Assembly: GCF_042662625.1 (NCBI RefSeq) | Contig: NZ_JBHSXH010000009.1 | Location: 310,001-374,000, forward strand | Direction: 5' to 3' | Origin: Halopelagius fulvigenes | GTDB lineage: Archaea > Halobacteriota > Halobacteria > Halobacteriales > Haloferacaceae | Length of the DNA stretch: 64,000 nucleotides | In this document: positions 1 through 8,248 of the stretch, piece after piece | Numbering within the stretch: the first letter of the stretch is position 1 | Layout: each line of letters starts with the position of its first letter | Position numbers and translations under genes: made by a program | Notes under the pieces: model-generated | The model's input: the letters and a program-made list of their open reading frames with translations, nothing else | The model's database searches: none | Told to the model about the DNA's origin: nothing

Positions 1-1376
1 ACTCGAACTCCGACGAGTTCGACTTCGAACACACGCCCGAGACGGACCAGTCGTTCGAGAACGCGTTGGCGAAGGCGCGAGACGGCGCGCGACTCACCGT
101 CGCCGACGGCATCGAACTGATGACGACGGGAACCGACGTTTCCGGTATCGACCCGGTTCGCAAGGAGCAAGTGCTGGAGGCCGCGGACCGACGCCGCGCG
201 GAGGTGGTCGGCGACGACGTGACGTTCGTCGCCAACCTGAACAACAACGTCACGACGGCGTGCAACACGGGCTGTCTGTTCTGTAACTTCAAGAACACCG
301 CCCACCAGTTCGAGTCCGACTACGAGGGCGAGCACACCGGGTTCACGAAGACGCCCACCGAATCCCGCGAAATCGTCGAAGAGGCCCTCGAAACGGGCAT
401 CTACGAGGTCACCTCCGTCTCCGGTCTCCACCCCGCGTTCGTCCTCAACGAGGAACACCGCGAGATTCTGGAGACCTACGACGACCCCTACGCCGAGGCG
501 GACTACAAACCGCCGGCGGCGTACGACAAAGACCCCGGCACGTACGTCGAACAGATGCGCGCGATGTCCGTCGGCGGCGCGCACCTCCACTCGATGACGC
601 CGGAGGAGGCGTACCACGCGCGGCGCGGCACCAACTGGTCCTACGAGGACGTCTACCGCGAACTGAAGGCGGCGGGCCTCTCCTCGGCGCCCGGCACCGC
701 GGCGGAGATTCTCGTCCCCGAGGTGCGCGAGGTCATCTGCCCCGGGAAGATAGGTACCGAGGAGTGGGTCGAAGGCATGGAGGGCGCTATCGCCGCCGGA
801 CTCGACGTGACAGCCACCATCATGTACGGTCACGTCGAGAACGAGGCCCACCGCGTCATGCACCTGAAGGTGATTCGGGACCTGCAGGACCGCACCGGCG
901 GCATTACGGAGTTCGTCCCCCTCTCGTTCGTCCACCAAAACACCCCCCTGTACGACCGCGGACTCGTCACCGGCGGGGCGTCAGACGACGAGGACGAACT
1001 GATGATAGCCGTCTCGCGCCTGTTCCTCGACAACGTCGAGAACATCCAATCGTCGTGGGTGAAGTTCGGGAACGCGAAGTCGCTGAAACTACTCAACTGC
1101 GGCGCGAACGACTTCATGGGGACCATCCTCTCCGAGGAGATCACCAAGCGCGCGGGCGGCGGGTACGGCGAGTACCGGTCGTTCGACGACTACGTGGCGA
1201 TGGTGTCGGCCATCGGCCGCCCGCCGGTCGAACGCTCGACCGACTACAGGGAGCGACGGCGCATCGACCCCGACGACGGCCCGCACGGCCCGACGCTCGG
1301 CCCCCGCGCCGACGGCACGCCGATGCTCTCGGACCGACCGGACGGCACCGGTTCGACGGCCCCCGCCGACGACTGA
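1..1376 (+). CDS. cofH: FO synthase subunit 2 (CofH), 5' end outside window
   Basis: Radical-SAM subunit that, with CofG, makes the deazaflavin chromophore FO of coenzyme F420 from tyrosine and 5-amino-6-ribitylaminouracil. The frame is open to the left edge, so the first few codons lie outside the window; a TTG at 66 is internal and not the real start. The radical-SAM cluster motif C-x3-C-x2-C appears as CNTGCLFC just after a conserved ANLNNNVTTA stretch. The C-terminal 40 residues are Pro/Asp-rich, typical of haloarchaeal extension. cofG and cofC follow on the opposite strand within 3.6 kb, which supports the F420 assignment. The end is a TGA just before the next gene. Confidence 0.95.
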   Translation, partial: SNSDEFDFEHTPETDQSFENALAKARDGARLTVADGIELMTTGTDVSGIDPVRKEQVLEAADRRRAEVVGDDVTFVANLNNNVTTACNTGCLFCNFKNTAHQFESDYEGEHTGFTKTPTESREIVEEALETGIYEVTSVSGLHPAFVLNEEHREILETYDDPYAEADYKPPAAYDKDPGTYVEQMRAMSVGGAHLHSMTPEEAYHARRGTNWSYEDVYRELKAAGLSSAPGTAAEILVPEVREVICPGKIGTEEWVEGMEGAIAAGLDVTATIMYGHVENEAHRVMHLKVIRDLQDRTGGITEFVPLSFVHQNTPLYDRGLVTGGASDDEDELMIAVSRLFLDNVENIQSSWVKFGNAKSLKLLNCGANDFMGTILSEEITKRAGGGYGEYRSFDDYVAMVSAIGRPPVERSTDYRERRRIDPDDGPHGPTLGPRADGTPMLSDRPDGTGSTAPADD

Positions 1377-1388
1377 GGCCGGACCGTG

Positions 1389-1934
1389 ATGGTGACGACG
1401 CACGCCGCGGCGGGACTCCTCCTTGCGGTACCCGTGGCGACGAGGGCCCCCGAACTCGCCGTCCCGGCCGTCGCGGGTGCCCTCGTCGGGGGCGTCCTCC
1501 CCGACTTCGACCTGTTCGTCGGCGTCCACCGCCGGACGCTCCACTTCCCCGTCTACTACACGCTTGCTGGCGTCCTCGCCGCTATCGTCGCGTTCGCCGC
1601 ACCGACGCCGCTTTCGGTCGCCCTCGCTCTCTGTCTGCTGTCCGCGGGCCTCCACTCGATCTCCGACTGGTTCGGCGCGGGCGAGGAACTCCGCCCGTGG
1701 GAGCGAACGTCGCCGCGGGCCGTCTACGTCCACCCCCTCCGGCGGTGGCTTCGCCCGAAGTACGTCGTCCGCTACGACGGCGCGCCGGAGGACTTCCTCC
1801 TGACCGTCGCCCTCGCCGCCCCGGCCGCCTACGTCTTCGACGGCGGTGTCCGCCTCGTCGTCGTCGTCGGCGTCCTCCTCGCTCTCGCCTACACGGTGTT
1901 CAGAAAGCGCGTCCCCGACGTGCTCGGCATCTGA
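1389..1934 (+). CDS. DUF457 / YdjM-like membrane protein, copy 1
   Basis: Predicted integral membrane protein of about 181 residues related to the membrane-bound metal-dependent hydrolase family (YdjM/YbcI, DUF457). It begins MVTTHAAAG and carries the family signature of a His near the N terminus, then a GGVLPDFD segment followed by HRRTLHF, residues expected to hold a metal. Several hydrophobic stretches alternate with Arg-rich loops. The start is ATG 1389 (a GTG lies at 1386), 12 nt after the cofH stop, so it may be co-transcribed. Enzymatic activity of this family is unproven. The next gene is a paralogue, so this looks like a tandem duplication. Confidence 0.75.
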   Translation: MVTTHAAAGLLLAVPVATRAPELAVPAVAGALVGGVLPDFDLFVGVHRRTLHFPVYYTLAGVLAAIVAFAAPTPLSVALALCLLSAGLHSISDWFGAGEELRPWERTSPRAVYVHPLRRWLRPKYVVRYDGAPEDFLLTVALAAPAAYVFDGGVRLVVVVGVLLALAYTVFRKRVPDVLGI

Positions 1935-2047
1935 CCCGGCGACGGTCGCCGCGACGAATCCCGTCGCGCAAGAGATATACGTCGGTGGCGGTTGAATCGC
2001 TGTGAGATGAGTACGGAGAGGCGTCGCGCGGGTCCGGGTGGTCGCCG

Positions 2048-2662
2048 ATGATGGCGATGACGCACGTCGCCGTCGGCCTCGCCCTCGCCGCGCCCGTCGC
2101 CCTCCTCGCGCCGGACCTCGCGCCCGCGGCACTCGCGGGGGCCGTGGCGGGGAGCGTCTTCCCCGACATCGACATGGTCGTCGGCGAACACCGCCGGACG
2201 TTCCACGTCGCGGAGGCGTACGCCGTCGCGGCGTTCGCCTGTCTCGCCCTCGCGTTCGTCGCCCCGTCGGCGCTTTCGACCGCGGCGGCGGCGTTCTCCG
2301 TCGCCGCGACGCTCCACCCGGTTTTCGACGTGGCGGGCGGGAGTTCGGAGGCGCGCCCGTGGGAGGCGGCGACGAACCGCGGCGTCTACCTCCGGTCGGC
2401 CAGCGGGTGGGTCGCACCGCGTCGCTGGGTTCGCTACGACGGCGCGCCGGAGGACTTCGCGCTCGCGGCCGTCCTGGCGGTTCCGGGTCTCGTCCTCTAC
2501 GGCCCGGCCGTTCGGGGGGGAACGGTCGCGCTCCTCGTCGTCGGCGCGCTGTACACGCTGGCGCGAAAGCGCATCCCGCAGCTCTCCGGCCGGGTCGAAC
2601 TCCCCGTCCCGCCGGTTCTGACCGCCGTCGTGACCGTCGTCTCGTTCTTCCGGTCTCGCTGA
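2048..2662 (+). CDS. DUF457 / YdjM-like membrane protein, copy 2
   Basis: Paralogue of the gene immediately upstream, about 204 residues. The same motifs occur in the same order: MTHVAVG at the N terminus, GSVFPDID, then GEHRRTFH, and later a matching RYDGAPEDF segment and a C-terminal ARKRIPQ that mirrors FRKRVPD in copy 1. Four or more hydrophobic segments suggest an integral membrane protein. Copy 2 is longer by a C-terminal hydrophobic tail ending FRSR. The gene begins at one of several near-consecutive ATGs (2048, 2051, 2057). It ends convergently to cofG with about 200 bp between. Function unknown; putative metal site inferred only from conserved His/Asp. Confidence 0.75.
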   Translation: MMAMTHVAVGLALAAPVALLAPDLAPAALAGAVAGSVFPDIDMVVGEHRRTFHVAEAYAVAAFACLALAFVAPSALSTAAAAFSVAATLHPVFDVAGGSSEARPWEAATNRGVYLRSASGWVAPRRWVRYDGAPEDFALAAVLAVPGLVLYGPAVRGGTVALLVVGALYTLARKRIPQLSGRVELPVPPVLTAVVTVVSFFRSR

Positions 2663-2865
2663 CGCGCGAAACGGAGCGTTCCTCGGCGCTTAGCCGCCGC
2701 GACGGCGGTCGGCGGCGGACCGGCGGGACGTCTCGCAGAACGGAATCGGACCGGGGACGGCGACGGCCCACGGCGCGTCTATCTGACACATAGGGTACCC
2801 TTCGCGGGCGAGGCTAAGGCAGTCGCCGGTGGTTCTCGGATTCCGGGAACGCCGGCGTCGGACCG

Positions 2866-4023
2866 TCAGTCGTCCGCACCGACCGCGAGGGGGCCGTCGC
2901 GGCGCGCGACGCCGCGGTAGCGTTCGCCGTGAACGTCGTCCGCCGCTATCGCGTCCCGCACGGCGGGCGAAAGCCACTCGCCGGGGGCCTCGCGGCCGTC
3001 GAAGTCCTCGCGTCGGTGAGATCCGGGGAGGTAGCGGTCGTAGACGGGCAGACGTTCGTACAGGGGGACGCCCGCCTCGTCGGCGATGTCGCGGAGCTCC
3101 CGCAGGGCGGGCCACTCGTAGTCCGGGTTGATGTAGTCGTCCGTCACGGGCGAGACGCCGCCCAAGTCGTCCACGCCGCAGTCGAGGAGTTCGCGCGTCG
3201 GCGAGAGGTTCGGCGGTACCTGCACCGATACCTCCTCGGGGAGGGCGACGCGCGCCATGGCGACGACGCGGCGCATCGTCTCCACCGACGGTTTCTCGAA
3301 GTCGGAGCGTTCGTTCGGGACGACGTTCTGGACGATGACCTCCTGCACGTGGCCGTACCGTTCGTGGAGTTCGCGAATCGCCAGCAGACTCTCCGCCCTG
3401 TCGCGCCACGTCTCGCCGATGCCGACGAGGATGCCCGTGGTGAACGGGACGCCGACTTCGCCCGCGGCCTCGATGGTGTTCAGTCGTTGGCCGGGCGTCT
3501 TCCGGCGCGTCCCGGCGTGGGCCCGCACGTCCGCAGTCGTCTCCAGCATCACGCCCATGCTGGCGTTGACCGGCGCGAGCGATTCGAACTCCGCCTCCGT
3601 CAGGTCGCCGGGGTTGCTGTGCGCGAGGAGTCCCTCCTCCATCGCCATCTCGCAGACGTCGCGCAGGTAGGCGAGGATGTCGTCGTACCCCCACTCGTCC
3701 AACTGGGCGTGTATTTCCTCGTAGCGGTCGTCGGGCTTGTCGCCGAAGGTGAAGAGGGCCTCCGTGCACCCGGCGTCCGCGCCGACGCGCAGTCGCCGCC
3801 GCACCTCCTCGGGGGAGAGCAACGACGCCTCGCCCGGCACGTCGTAGTAGGTGCAGTACGTGCAGGTGTAGCGACAGGCCGTCGTCAACGGGAGGAAGAT
3901 GTTCCGAGAGAACGTGAGTTCCGGCGCCGCCTCGACGTCCGCCGGGGACGCCGCCAGCAGTCGTTCGACGTCGCCCTCGTCTACGTCGACGGACACGTCG
4001 TACTCGTCGATGCCGGGGAACAT
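2866..4023 (-). CDS. cofG: FO synthase subunit 1 (CofG)
   Basis: Radical-SAM partner of CofH in FO synthesis (F420 pathway), 385 residues. The cluster motif C-x3-C-x2-C is seen as CRYTCTYC near residue 50, followed by YYDVPG. The start is placed at ATG 4023 (MFPGIDEYD); the frame stays open upstream to 4233, but that extension is low-complexity, Arg/Pro-rich and unlike the family, so it is excluded. Downstream on the same strand no gene follows for 200 bp. The flanking cofC and cofH make this a complete FO/F420 early-pathway cluster apart from the lactyl side. Confidence 0.95.
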   Translation of the reverse strand: MFPGIDEYDVSVDVDEGDVERLLAASPADVEAAPELTFSRNIFLPLTTACRYTCTYCTYYDVPGEASLLSPEEVRRRLRVGADAGCTEALFTFGDKPDDRYEEIHAQLDEWGYDDILAYLRDVCEMAMEEGLLAHSNPGDLTEAEFESLAPVNASMGVMLETTADVRAHAGTRRKTPGQRLNTIEAAGEVGVPFTTGILVGIGETWRDRAESLLAIRELHERYGHVQEVIVQNVVPNERSDFEKPSVETMRRVVAMARVALPEEVSVQVPPNLSPTRELLDCGVDDLGGVSPVTDDYINPDYEWPALRELRDIADEAGVPLYERLPVYDRYLPGSHRREDFDGREAPGEWLSPAVRDAIAADDVHGERYRGVARRDGPLAVGADD

Positions 4024-4292
4024 GCGTTCGGGTGCGACCCGAGGGCACAAAAGGGTGTACACTCCCCGCAGGGGGAAACGGGGAGCGCACGGCGCCGCCG
4101 CGGGACGGGGGGGCGCGGCGGCGCTTCCGCGAGAGGACGGACGGCGGGAGGTCCGTCCGCGAAGACAGGGGATGGGGCGACGCGCGACAGTGCGGTTCAA
4201 CCGGTGTGCCGGAACACCCGACGTGCCGCGCACAGTGACGATTCGTCTCTACCCATATGTCTTTACTGGCAGATAGTTTAGGAAACCTGCGG
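4024..4292. other. Gap between cofC and cofG
   Basis: This 269-bp stretch separates the cofC stop from the cofG start. It contains a short palindrome GTGTACAC near 4056-4063, upstream of cofG on the minus strand, and no reading frame with family resemblance. A minus-strand extension of cofG through it is Arg/Pro/Ala-rich and judged non-coding. Confidence 0.5.
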
Positions 4293-4955
4293 TTACGCCT
4301 CCCGAACGACGCCGACGCGCCCCCCGCGGATGTTGAGTTCGAACCCGGCCTCGCGTAACCACCGCCGCGACTCCCCGCCGCCGTGGAGCAAGACCTCCGC
4401 GAGGTCCGACGGTTCGTCCACGTCGGTCGAGAGGCGCATCGAATCGACCACGCGGACGGACGCCCCCACCTCCTCGGCGATGCGGCGGTGGTCGCGGTAG
4501 GACGCGCCGTGGTAATCGACGCGGAACTCCGGGTGGCGGACGACGAGTGCGTTCGTCCCGCCGCCGCGCCCGGGCGCGACGACCACCGTGCCCTCGGCGT
4601 CCGCGAGTCGCCGCACAGCCTCCGGCGTGGCGAGTGCGAGGTCGGCCATCGCCACCGCCACCTCGCCGTCGCGGGCCACGTCCGCGAAGGCGGGGCCGTC
4701 GCCGTCCGATCCGTCGAGGCGCGCGAGGACGGCGTTGACGGCGGGCGTCAACGGTCTGTCGTCCACGACGACGTCGGCGTCCGAAACCGAGACGGGTTCG
4801 GTGGCCAACACCACCGGGTCGTGTCCCGCCGCCTCGATAGCGTCGAGAACGTCGCGCAACATCGCCCGAGCGAACGCTCGCCGCTCCGACTCGGTCAGAC
4901 GCTCGGAGAGCCGACTCTTCGGGTCGCGACCGGCGTACGGGACGACGACGCGCAT
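4293..4955 (-). CDS. cofC: 2-phospho-L-lactate guanylyltransferase (CofC)
   Basis: Nucleotidyltransferase that activates 2-phospholactate (or phosphoenolpyruvate) with GTP for F420 side-chain assembly; 220 residues, the usual length. The N terminus MRVVVPYAGRDPKSRL matches the nucleotide-binding start of the family, and a GRGGGTNAL segment and a DVDEPSDL segment near the C terminus are conserved family landmarks. ATG 4955 is preferred over a GTG six bases upstream because a TATA-like element lies about 27-35 nt ahead of it, giving a leaderless transcript. Same strand as cofG but separated by about 270 bp, so probably separately transcribed. Confidence 0.93.
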   Translation of the reverse strand: MRVVVPYAGRDPKSRLSERLTESERRAFARAMLRDVLDAIEAAGHDPVVLATEPVSVSDADVVVDDRPLTPAVNAVLARLDGSDGDGPAFADVARDGEVAVAMADLALATPEAVRRLADAEGTVVVAPGRGGGTNALVVRHPEFRVDYHGASYRDHRRIAEEVGASVRVVDSMRLSTDVDEPSDLAEVLLHGGGESRRWLREAGFELNIRGGRVGVVREA

Positions 4956-4981
4956 CGCCACTACGTTCGAGCGAGCGCCAC

Positions 4982-4990
4982 TAAAAAAAG
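4982..4990 (-). promoter_or_regulatory. TATA-like box of cofC
   Basis: On the minus strand the sequence CTTTTTTTA lies 27-35 nt upstream of the cofC ATG at 4955, the spacing expected for a leaderless haloarchaeal transcript. It sits just past the natural stop (5007) of the upstream gene, so the frame-shifted readthrough of that gene would run over this promoter. Confidence 0.5.
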
Positions 4991-5006
4991 TGCGTTCGAG
5001 CGGGCG

Positions 5007-5809
5007 TTAGCCCAGTTTGTCGTAGGTGTCCTGTTGTGACCGCCAGTAGAGGAACCCACCGACGAACAGGGCGACGACGAGCAGACGAGCAGACCGCCGA
5101 CGCCGTACATCGCGAGCTGTTTCGTCTGGCTCGACTTCTGTGCCTTCTGCGCTTTCGTCTGCGCTTCGTTCGCCAGCGTCGTCGCCAGACCGAACTCCCC
5201 GCCCTCGTAGGCTTCCACCGCGTTGGCGAGCTGCTGTTCGGCCTCCTTCGTGTTCGCGCCCGACGCGCTCTCGATAGCCGACTTCGCGTCGTCGAGTGCG
5301 GCGCGCGCGTCGTTGCTCTCCTGCGTGAAGTGGTGCGTGGACCACGAGCCTATCTCGTTCGAGGACCCGCCGGAGCGCGTCTGCGTCAGCTGCATCGCCG
5401 TGAACTCCTGTGCGGGGTCGTAGCTGTACGACTCCACCTCGGGGACGGTGCCGGTGACGGTCACCTCGACTTCGCTCGTCCCGTCGGCGGCGGAGACGTC
5501 CACGCCGCTGAAGTTCTGACCGTCGAACTCGTCCTGTCCGACTTTCGCGCCGGTCTGGTCGTAGTAGACGACGGTCCAGGTCACGTCGGTCAGTTCGGTA
5601 GAGCCCGCGAGCGTCCACGACTCAAGCTGCGGGTCCTTGTACAGTTCGTCGAGCGTCACCGTCGCGGTGACCTGCTGACCGACTTCGCTCTCGGCGGGAA
5701 CGTCGTCGTCCCCGACGGAGACGGCCGCCGCTGGGACGGCCGCCAGAGAGAGGACGAGCACGCAGGCCAACGCGAGCTTAAAACAGCGATTCAAGCTCGT
5801 CTTCGTCAT
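5007..5809 (-). CDS. Exported membrane-anchored protein coupled to cetZ1, frameshifted near 3' end
   Basis: A Sec-type signal peptide (N-terminal Lys/Arg followed by LALACVLVLSLAAVPAAA) leads into a roughly 120-residue beta-rich extracytoplasmic region, an alanine-rich helical region (about residues 165-230, likely coiled coil), then a single C-terminal transmembrane helix. The helix and short tail (LFVGGFLYWRSQQ, ending DTYDKLG) are read only after a frame change near 5085, where an 8-bp unit is tandemly duplicated; removing one copy gives a continuous 264-residue protein ending at 5007. As sequenced, the frame instead runs to 4961 with an unrelated tail over the cofC promoter. The start (ATG 5809) overlaps the cetZ1 end by 32 bp, implying translational coupling. 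Family not recognised by name. Confidence 0.75.
5076..5094. repeat. 8-bp tandem duplication causing a frameshift
   Basis: The unit ACGAGCAG occurs twice head to tail (5077-5084 and 5085-5092), with period-8 identity extending from 5076 to 5094. It lies in the codons entering the transmembrane helix of the gene described at 5007-5809. Eight bases is not a multiple of three, and deletion of one copy exactly restores a hydrophobic helix and a plausible tail. Slipped-strand duplication or an assembly error would both produce this. Confidence 0.85.
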
Positions 5810-6962
5810 CGTTGATTAGGTTCTGCAAGTTGTCGTTGCTCTCCTCTCGGATTTCGTCGATGTTGTCCTGCGCCTCGATGGCGACCTGCTGGAGCTCCTT
5901 GATGCGCGGGACGTTCGTGACGCCCGAAAGCAGGATGACGGACGCGACTTTCCCGGCCCCTCGGATGGGGTAGTCGCCGCCGCGGACCTCCATGCTCCCG
6001 GTCTGCTCCTCGATCCACTTCCGCCCGCGCTCTATACCTTTCCGGTTGAGATGCTCCGGCGGGCCGGCCATCACCAGAAGGGCGCGTTCGGTTCCCTCTA
6101 TCTCGCAGGGGAGCGTGAGGCGTCCGAGCGCCGCTTTACGCACGAGCGACGTGATTCGGTTGGTCGTGTGGGCGGTGTCGAGATTCGTGTCCTCCTCGCC
6201 GCCGGTGAGTCGAGAGAGCAGTCCCCCGCCCGAACCGCCCGACCCCTCGACGGTCTCGGAGGCGTACCCGACGGTGGAGACGCCGCCGCCGGCGAGCGTG
6301 TTGATGATCTCGGAGGAGTCGACGACGCTCTCTGCGACCTCGCCCCCCTGTTCGACCTCTCCGGCGCCGAACAGGACGCCGAAGCGGTTGACTATCTCCT
6401 CGTTGATCTCGTCGTACCCACCCTGTACGGACTCCCCGGTCTTCCGCCACGCGTCGTTGTCGAACACCATGAGGTTGTCCACCTCACGGACGAACGTCTG
6501 GAACGACCGCGCGGCGTTGAGGGTGTAGATTCCCCCCTCGTCGCTGCCCGGCAGGATGCCGAGGCCGTACACGGGTTCGGTGTAGATTCGTTTCAGGTGT
6601 TTCGCTAGTACGGGCGCACCGCCGCTCCCGGTACCGCCTCCGAGTCCGGAGACGACCAAGAACGCGTCCACTTCGTGGACGGGGATCGAGTCGATGGCAC
6701 CTTGAACTTCGTCGATGTCTTCCTCGGCGATTTCGGCGCCGAGTTCGTTGTCGGCACCGACACCGTGGCCCTTCACGCGCGACTGCCCGATGAGCACGCG
6801 TTGGTCCTGCGGAATGTGTTTGAGTCCCATCAAGTCTGCCTTCGCCGAGTTGACTGCCACGGCCGCGCGGACGATGCCCGACCCTTGACGCTTGTCGTAT
6901 TCGACGAATTTATCGACTACTTTTCCCCCAGCCTGCCCGAATCCGATCATTGCGAGCTTCAT
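5778..6962 (-). CDS. cetZ1: CetZ1 tubulin-like cell-shape GTPase
   Basis: 394-residue member of the CetZ branch of the tubulin/FtsZ superfamily, cytoskeletal GTPases that control cell shape and motility in haloarchaea. The start MKLAMIGFGQAGGK is characteristic, the tubulin signature GGGTGSG is at residues 108-114, and the acidic C-terminal tail ends DDEDELESLF, a conserved CetZ tail. Length matches CetZ1. ATG 6962 is preceded by a GGAG-containing leader and a TATA-like box about 50 nt upstream. The next gene overlaps its last 32 bases, suggesting a two-gene operon. Assignment to CetZ1 rather than another CetZ paralogue rests on recalled similarity and synteny with cofC/cofG. Confidence 0.93.
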   Translation of the reverse strand: MKLAMIGFGQAGGKVVDKFVEYDKRQGSGIVRAAVAVNSAKADLMGLKHIPQDQRVLIGQSRVKGHGVGADNELGAEIAEEDIDEVQGAIDSIPVHEVDAFLVVSGLGGGTGSGGAPVLAKHLKRIYTEPVYGLGILPGSDEGGIYTLNAARSFQTFVREVDNLMVFDNDAWRKTGESVQGGYDEINEEIVNRFGVLFGAGEVEQGGEVAESVVDSSEIINTLAGGGVSTVGYASETVEGSGGSGGGLLSRLTGGEEDTNLDTAHTTNRITSLVRKAALGRLTLPCEIEGTERALLVMAGPPEHLNRKGIERGRKWIEEQTGSMEVRGGDYPIRGAGKVASVILLSGVTNVPRIKELQQVAIEAQDNIDEIREESNDNLQNLINDDEDELESLF

Positions 6963-7010
6963 CGTTTCTCCGGTCCCCTCGCCATTGAATATATGCGAAC
7001 ATCAACGTAG

Positions 7011-7020
7011 ATATAAGTTT
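7011..7020 (-). promoter_or_regulatory. TATA-like promoter element of cetZ1
   Basis: Minus-strand AAACTTATAT lies about 50 nt upstream of the cetZ1 ATG, which would place the transcript start near 6985-6990 and leave a leader of roughly 25 nt containing purine-rich GGAG, a possible ribosome-binding site. The flanking DNA to 7183 is AT-richer than the neighbouring genes and holds no other feature I can support. Confidence 0.5.
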
Positions 7021-7183
7021 TGTGATGGAGGAATATCTGCTTAGGTGACTATAACGGGGTAAATCGCCGGACGTAACCGTGTTGTTAACGAGTCGTTACA
7101 CCGACGGATGGGAGTCCTTCGAGGTGGAAGGATCACTTCGTTTATAATCTTTTCGGCCGCTCGGCTCCGGAGCGACCCCCCGC

Positions 7184-8083
7184 TCAGTCGTCAGCGTTCC
7201 GACGGGAGAGGTACGCGCGGACCGTCGTTAGGTCGTCGTTATCGACGCCGAACGCGCCCGCGTCGTTGTCGTCGGTCGTATTGTCGAACTGAAGTGAGCG
7301 GTACTGGTCGGCCCCCATCGGGAACCCCGGAATCGCCCCGCCGACGGCGAGGCCGATTCGCGCCAACGGCATCGGAACCGGGACGACGGTCGTCGACCGA
7401 CCCTCGGACTCGTGGATGAGTTTCGCTATCTCCGCGAGGGTGAGTTTCTCCGGACCGGCGACTTCGTAGATTCGCCCGACGTGTTCCTCCGCTTCGGCCG
7501 CGTCCGCGAGCATCGGCGCGAAGTCGCCGACCCAGAGCGGTTGGAACCGCGTCTTCCCCCCGCCGGGAAGCGGACTCACGTACGGCGGCGCGAGCAGTTT
7601 CGTAAAGGAGAGGAACTCGCCGCCCTCGCCGAACACCACCGACGGACGGAAGATGGTGTACGCGAGGTCCGAGTCGGTGACTATCTCCTCGGCCCGGCCC
7701 TTCGCGCGGATGTACGCCGTCGGGCCGTCGGGGTCCGCGCCCAACGCGCTCAGGTGGACGTACCGGTCCACGTCGTTGTTCTCCGCGGCGCGGACGACGT
7801 TCTCGGTTCCGTGTCGGTGGACCTTGTCGTGCATCTCGTTGCCCCCCTTCGGCTTGAACAACGGCGAGAGGGCGACGAGGTTGAACACGGCGTCCACCCC
7901 CTCGAACGCGCCTTTGATGGAGTCGTACGCGGTCACGTTCCCCATCGCGTTGTTCACCGCCTCCGGCAAGCCGTCGCCGCCGGGACTCCGCGAGAGGGCC
8001 GTCACTTCGTGCCCGCGTTCGATCAGTTCGCGGCAGAGGTGGCTCCCGATGAATCCGGTTCCGCCCACGACGAGGACGTTCAT
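7184..8083 (-). CDS. NDUFA9-like atypical SDR (NAD(P)-binding) protein
   Basis: 299-residue Rossmann-fold protein of the complex I NDUFA9 / atypical short-chain dehydrogenase group. The N terminus has GGTGFIGSHL, the dinucleotide-binding Gly motif of extended SDRs, a VHLSALGAD strand, and a Tyr-x3-Lys pair (YIRAK) at the catalytic position. A substrate domain follows with PLPGGGKTRFQPLWV, typical of the NDUFA9-like family. In archaea and bacteria these are usually annotated as NAD-dependent epimerases with unknown substrate. It is divergent from the thymidylate kinase gene, with about 165 bp between. Confidence 0.85.
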   Translation of the reverse strand: MNVLVVGGTGFIGSHLCRELIERGHEVTALSRSPGGDGLPEAVNNAMGNVTAYDSIKGAFEGVDAVFNLVALSPLFKPKGGNEMHDKVHRHGTENVVRAAENNDVDRYVHLSALGADPDGPTAYIRAKGRAEEIVTDSDLAYTIFRPSVVFGEGGEFLSFTKLLAPPYVSPLPGGGKTRFQPLWVGDFAPMLADAAEAEEHVGRIYEVAGPEKLTLAEIAKLIHESEGRSTTVVPVPMPLARIGLAVGGAIPGFPMGADQYRSLQFDNTTDDNDAGAFGVDNDDLTTVRAYLSRRNADD

Positions 8084-8218
8084 GGCGTCTACGTCGGCTT
8101 CTGGACAGGTAAATGTACTCCCGTCCCCCGGTTTCGCGGCCGTTCTGCCGCCGTCCCGCCGCCGTCCGGCGACCCGTCGGCGGCGCGGCGGGCGTCCGCC
8201 CGTCCGAATCCCGCGACG

Positions 8219-8225
8219 CTTTACT
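8219..8225 (+). promoter_or_regulatory. TATA-like box of tmk
   Basis: CTTTACT lies 24-30 nt ahead of the tmk ATG at 8249, the spacing expected for a leaderless haloarchaeal transcript. This also supports ATG 8249 over any upstream start. Confidence 0.45.
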
Positions 8226-8248
8226 CCCTCCGAGTTCCACGTCGGAGT

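Noticed and set aside
1089..2789. Long minus-strand open frame across the cofH end and DUF457 pair
   Set aside because: Arg/Pro-rich composition typical of antisense frames in high-GC DNA; overlaps three better-supported genes.
4056..4063. GTGTACAC palindrome upstream of cofG
   Set aside because: Short and single; too weak to call an operator.
4961..5006. C-terminal tail of the CetZ-linked gene in the shifted frame
   Set aside because: It is created by the 8-bp duplication and overlaps the cofC promoter; the natural end is at 5007.
7412..8248. N-terminal extension of the thymidylate kinase frame
   Set aside because: Antisense to the SDR gene, and a TATA-like box places the start at 8249.
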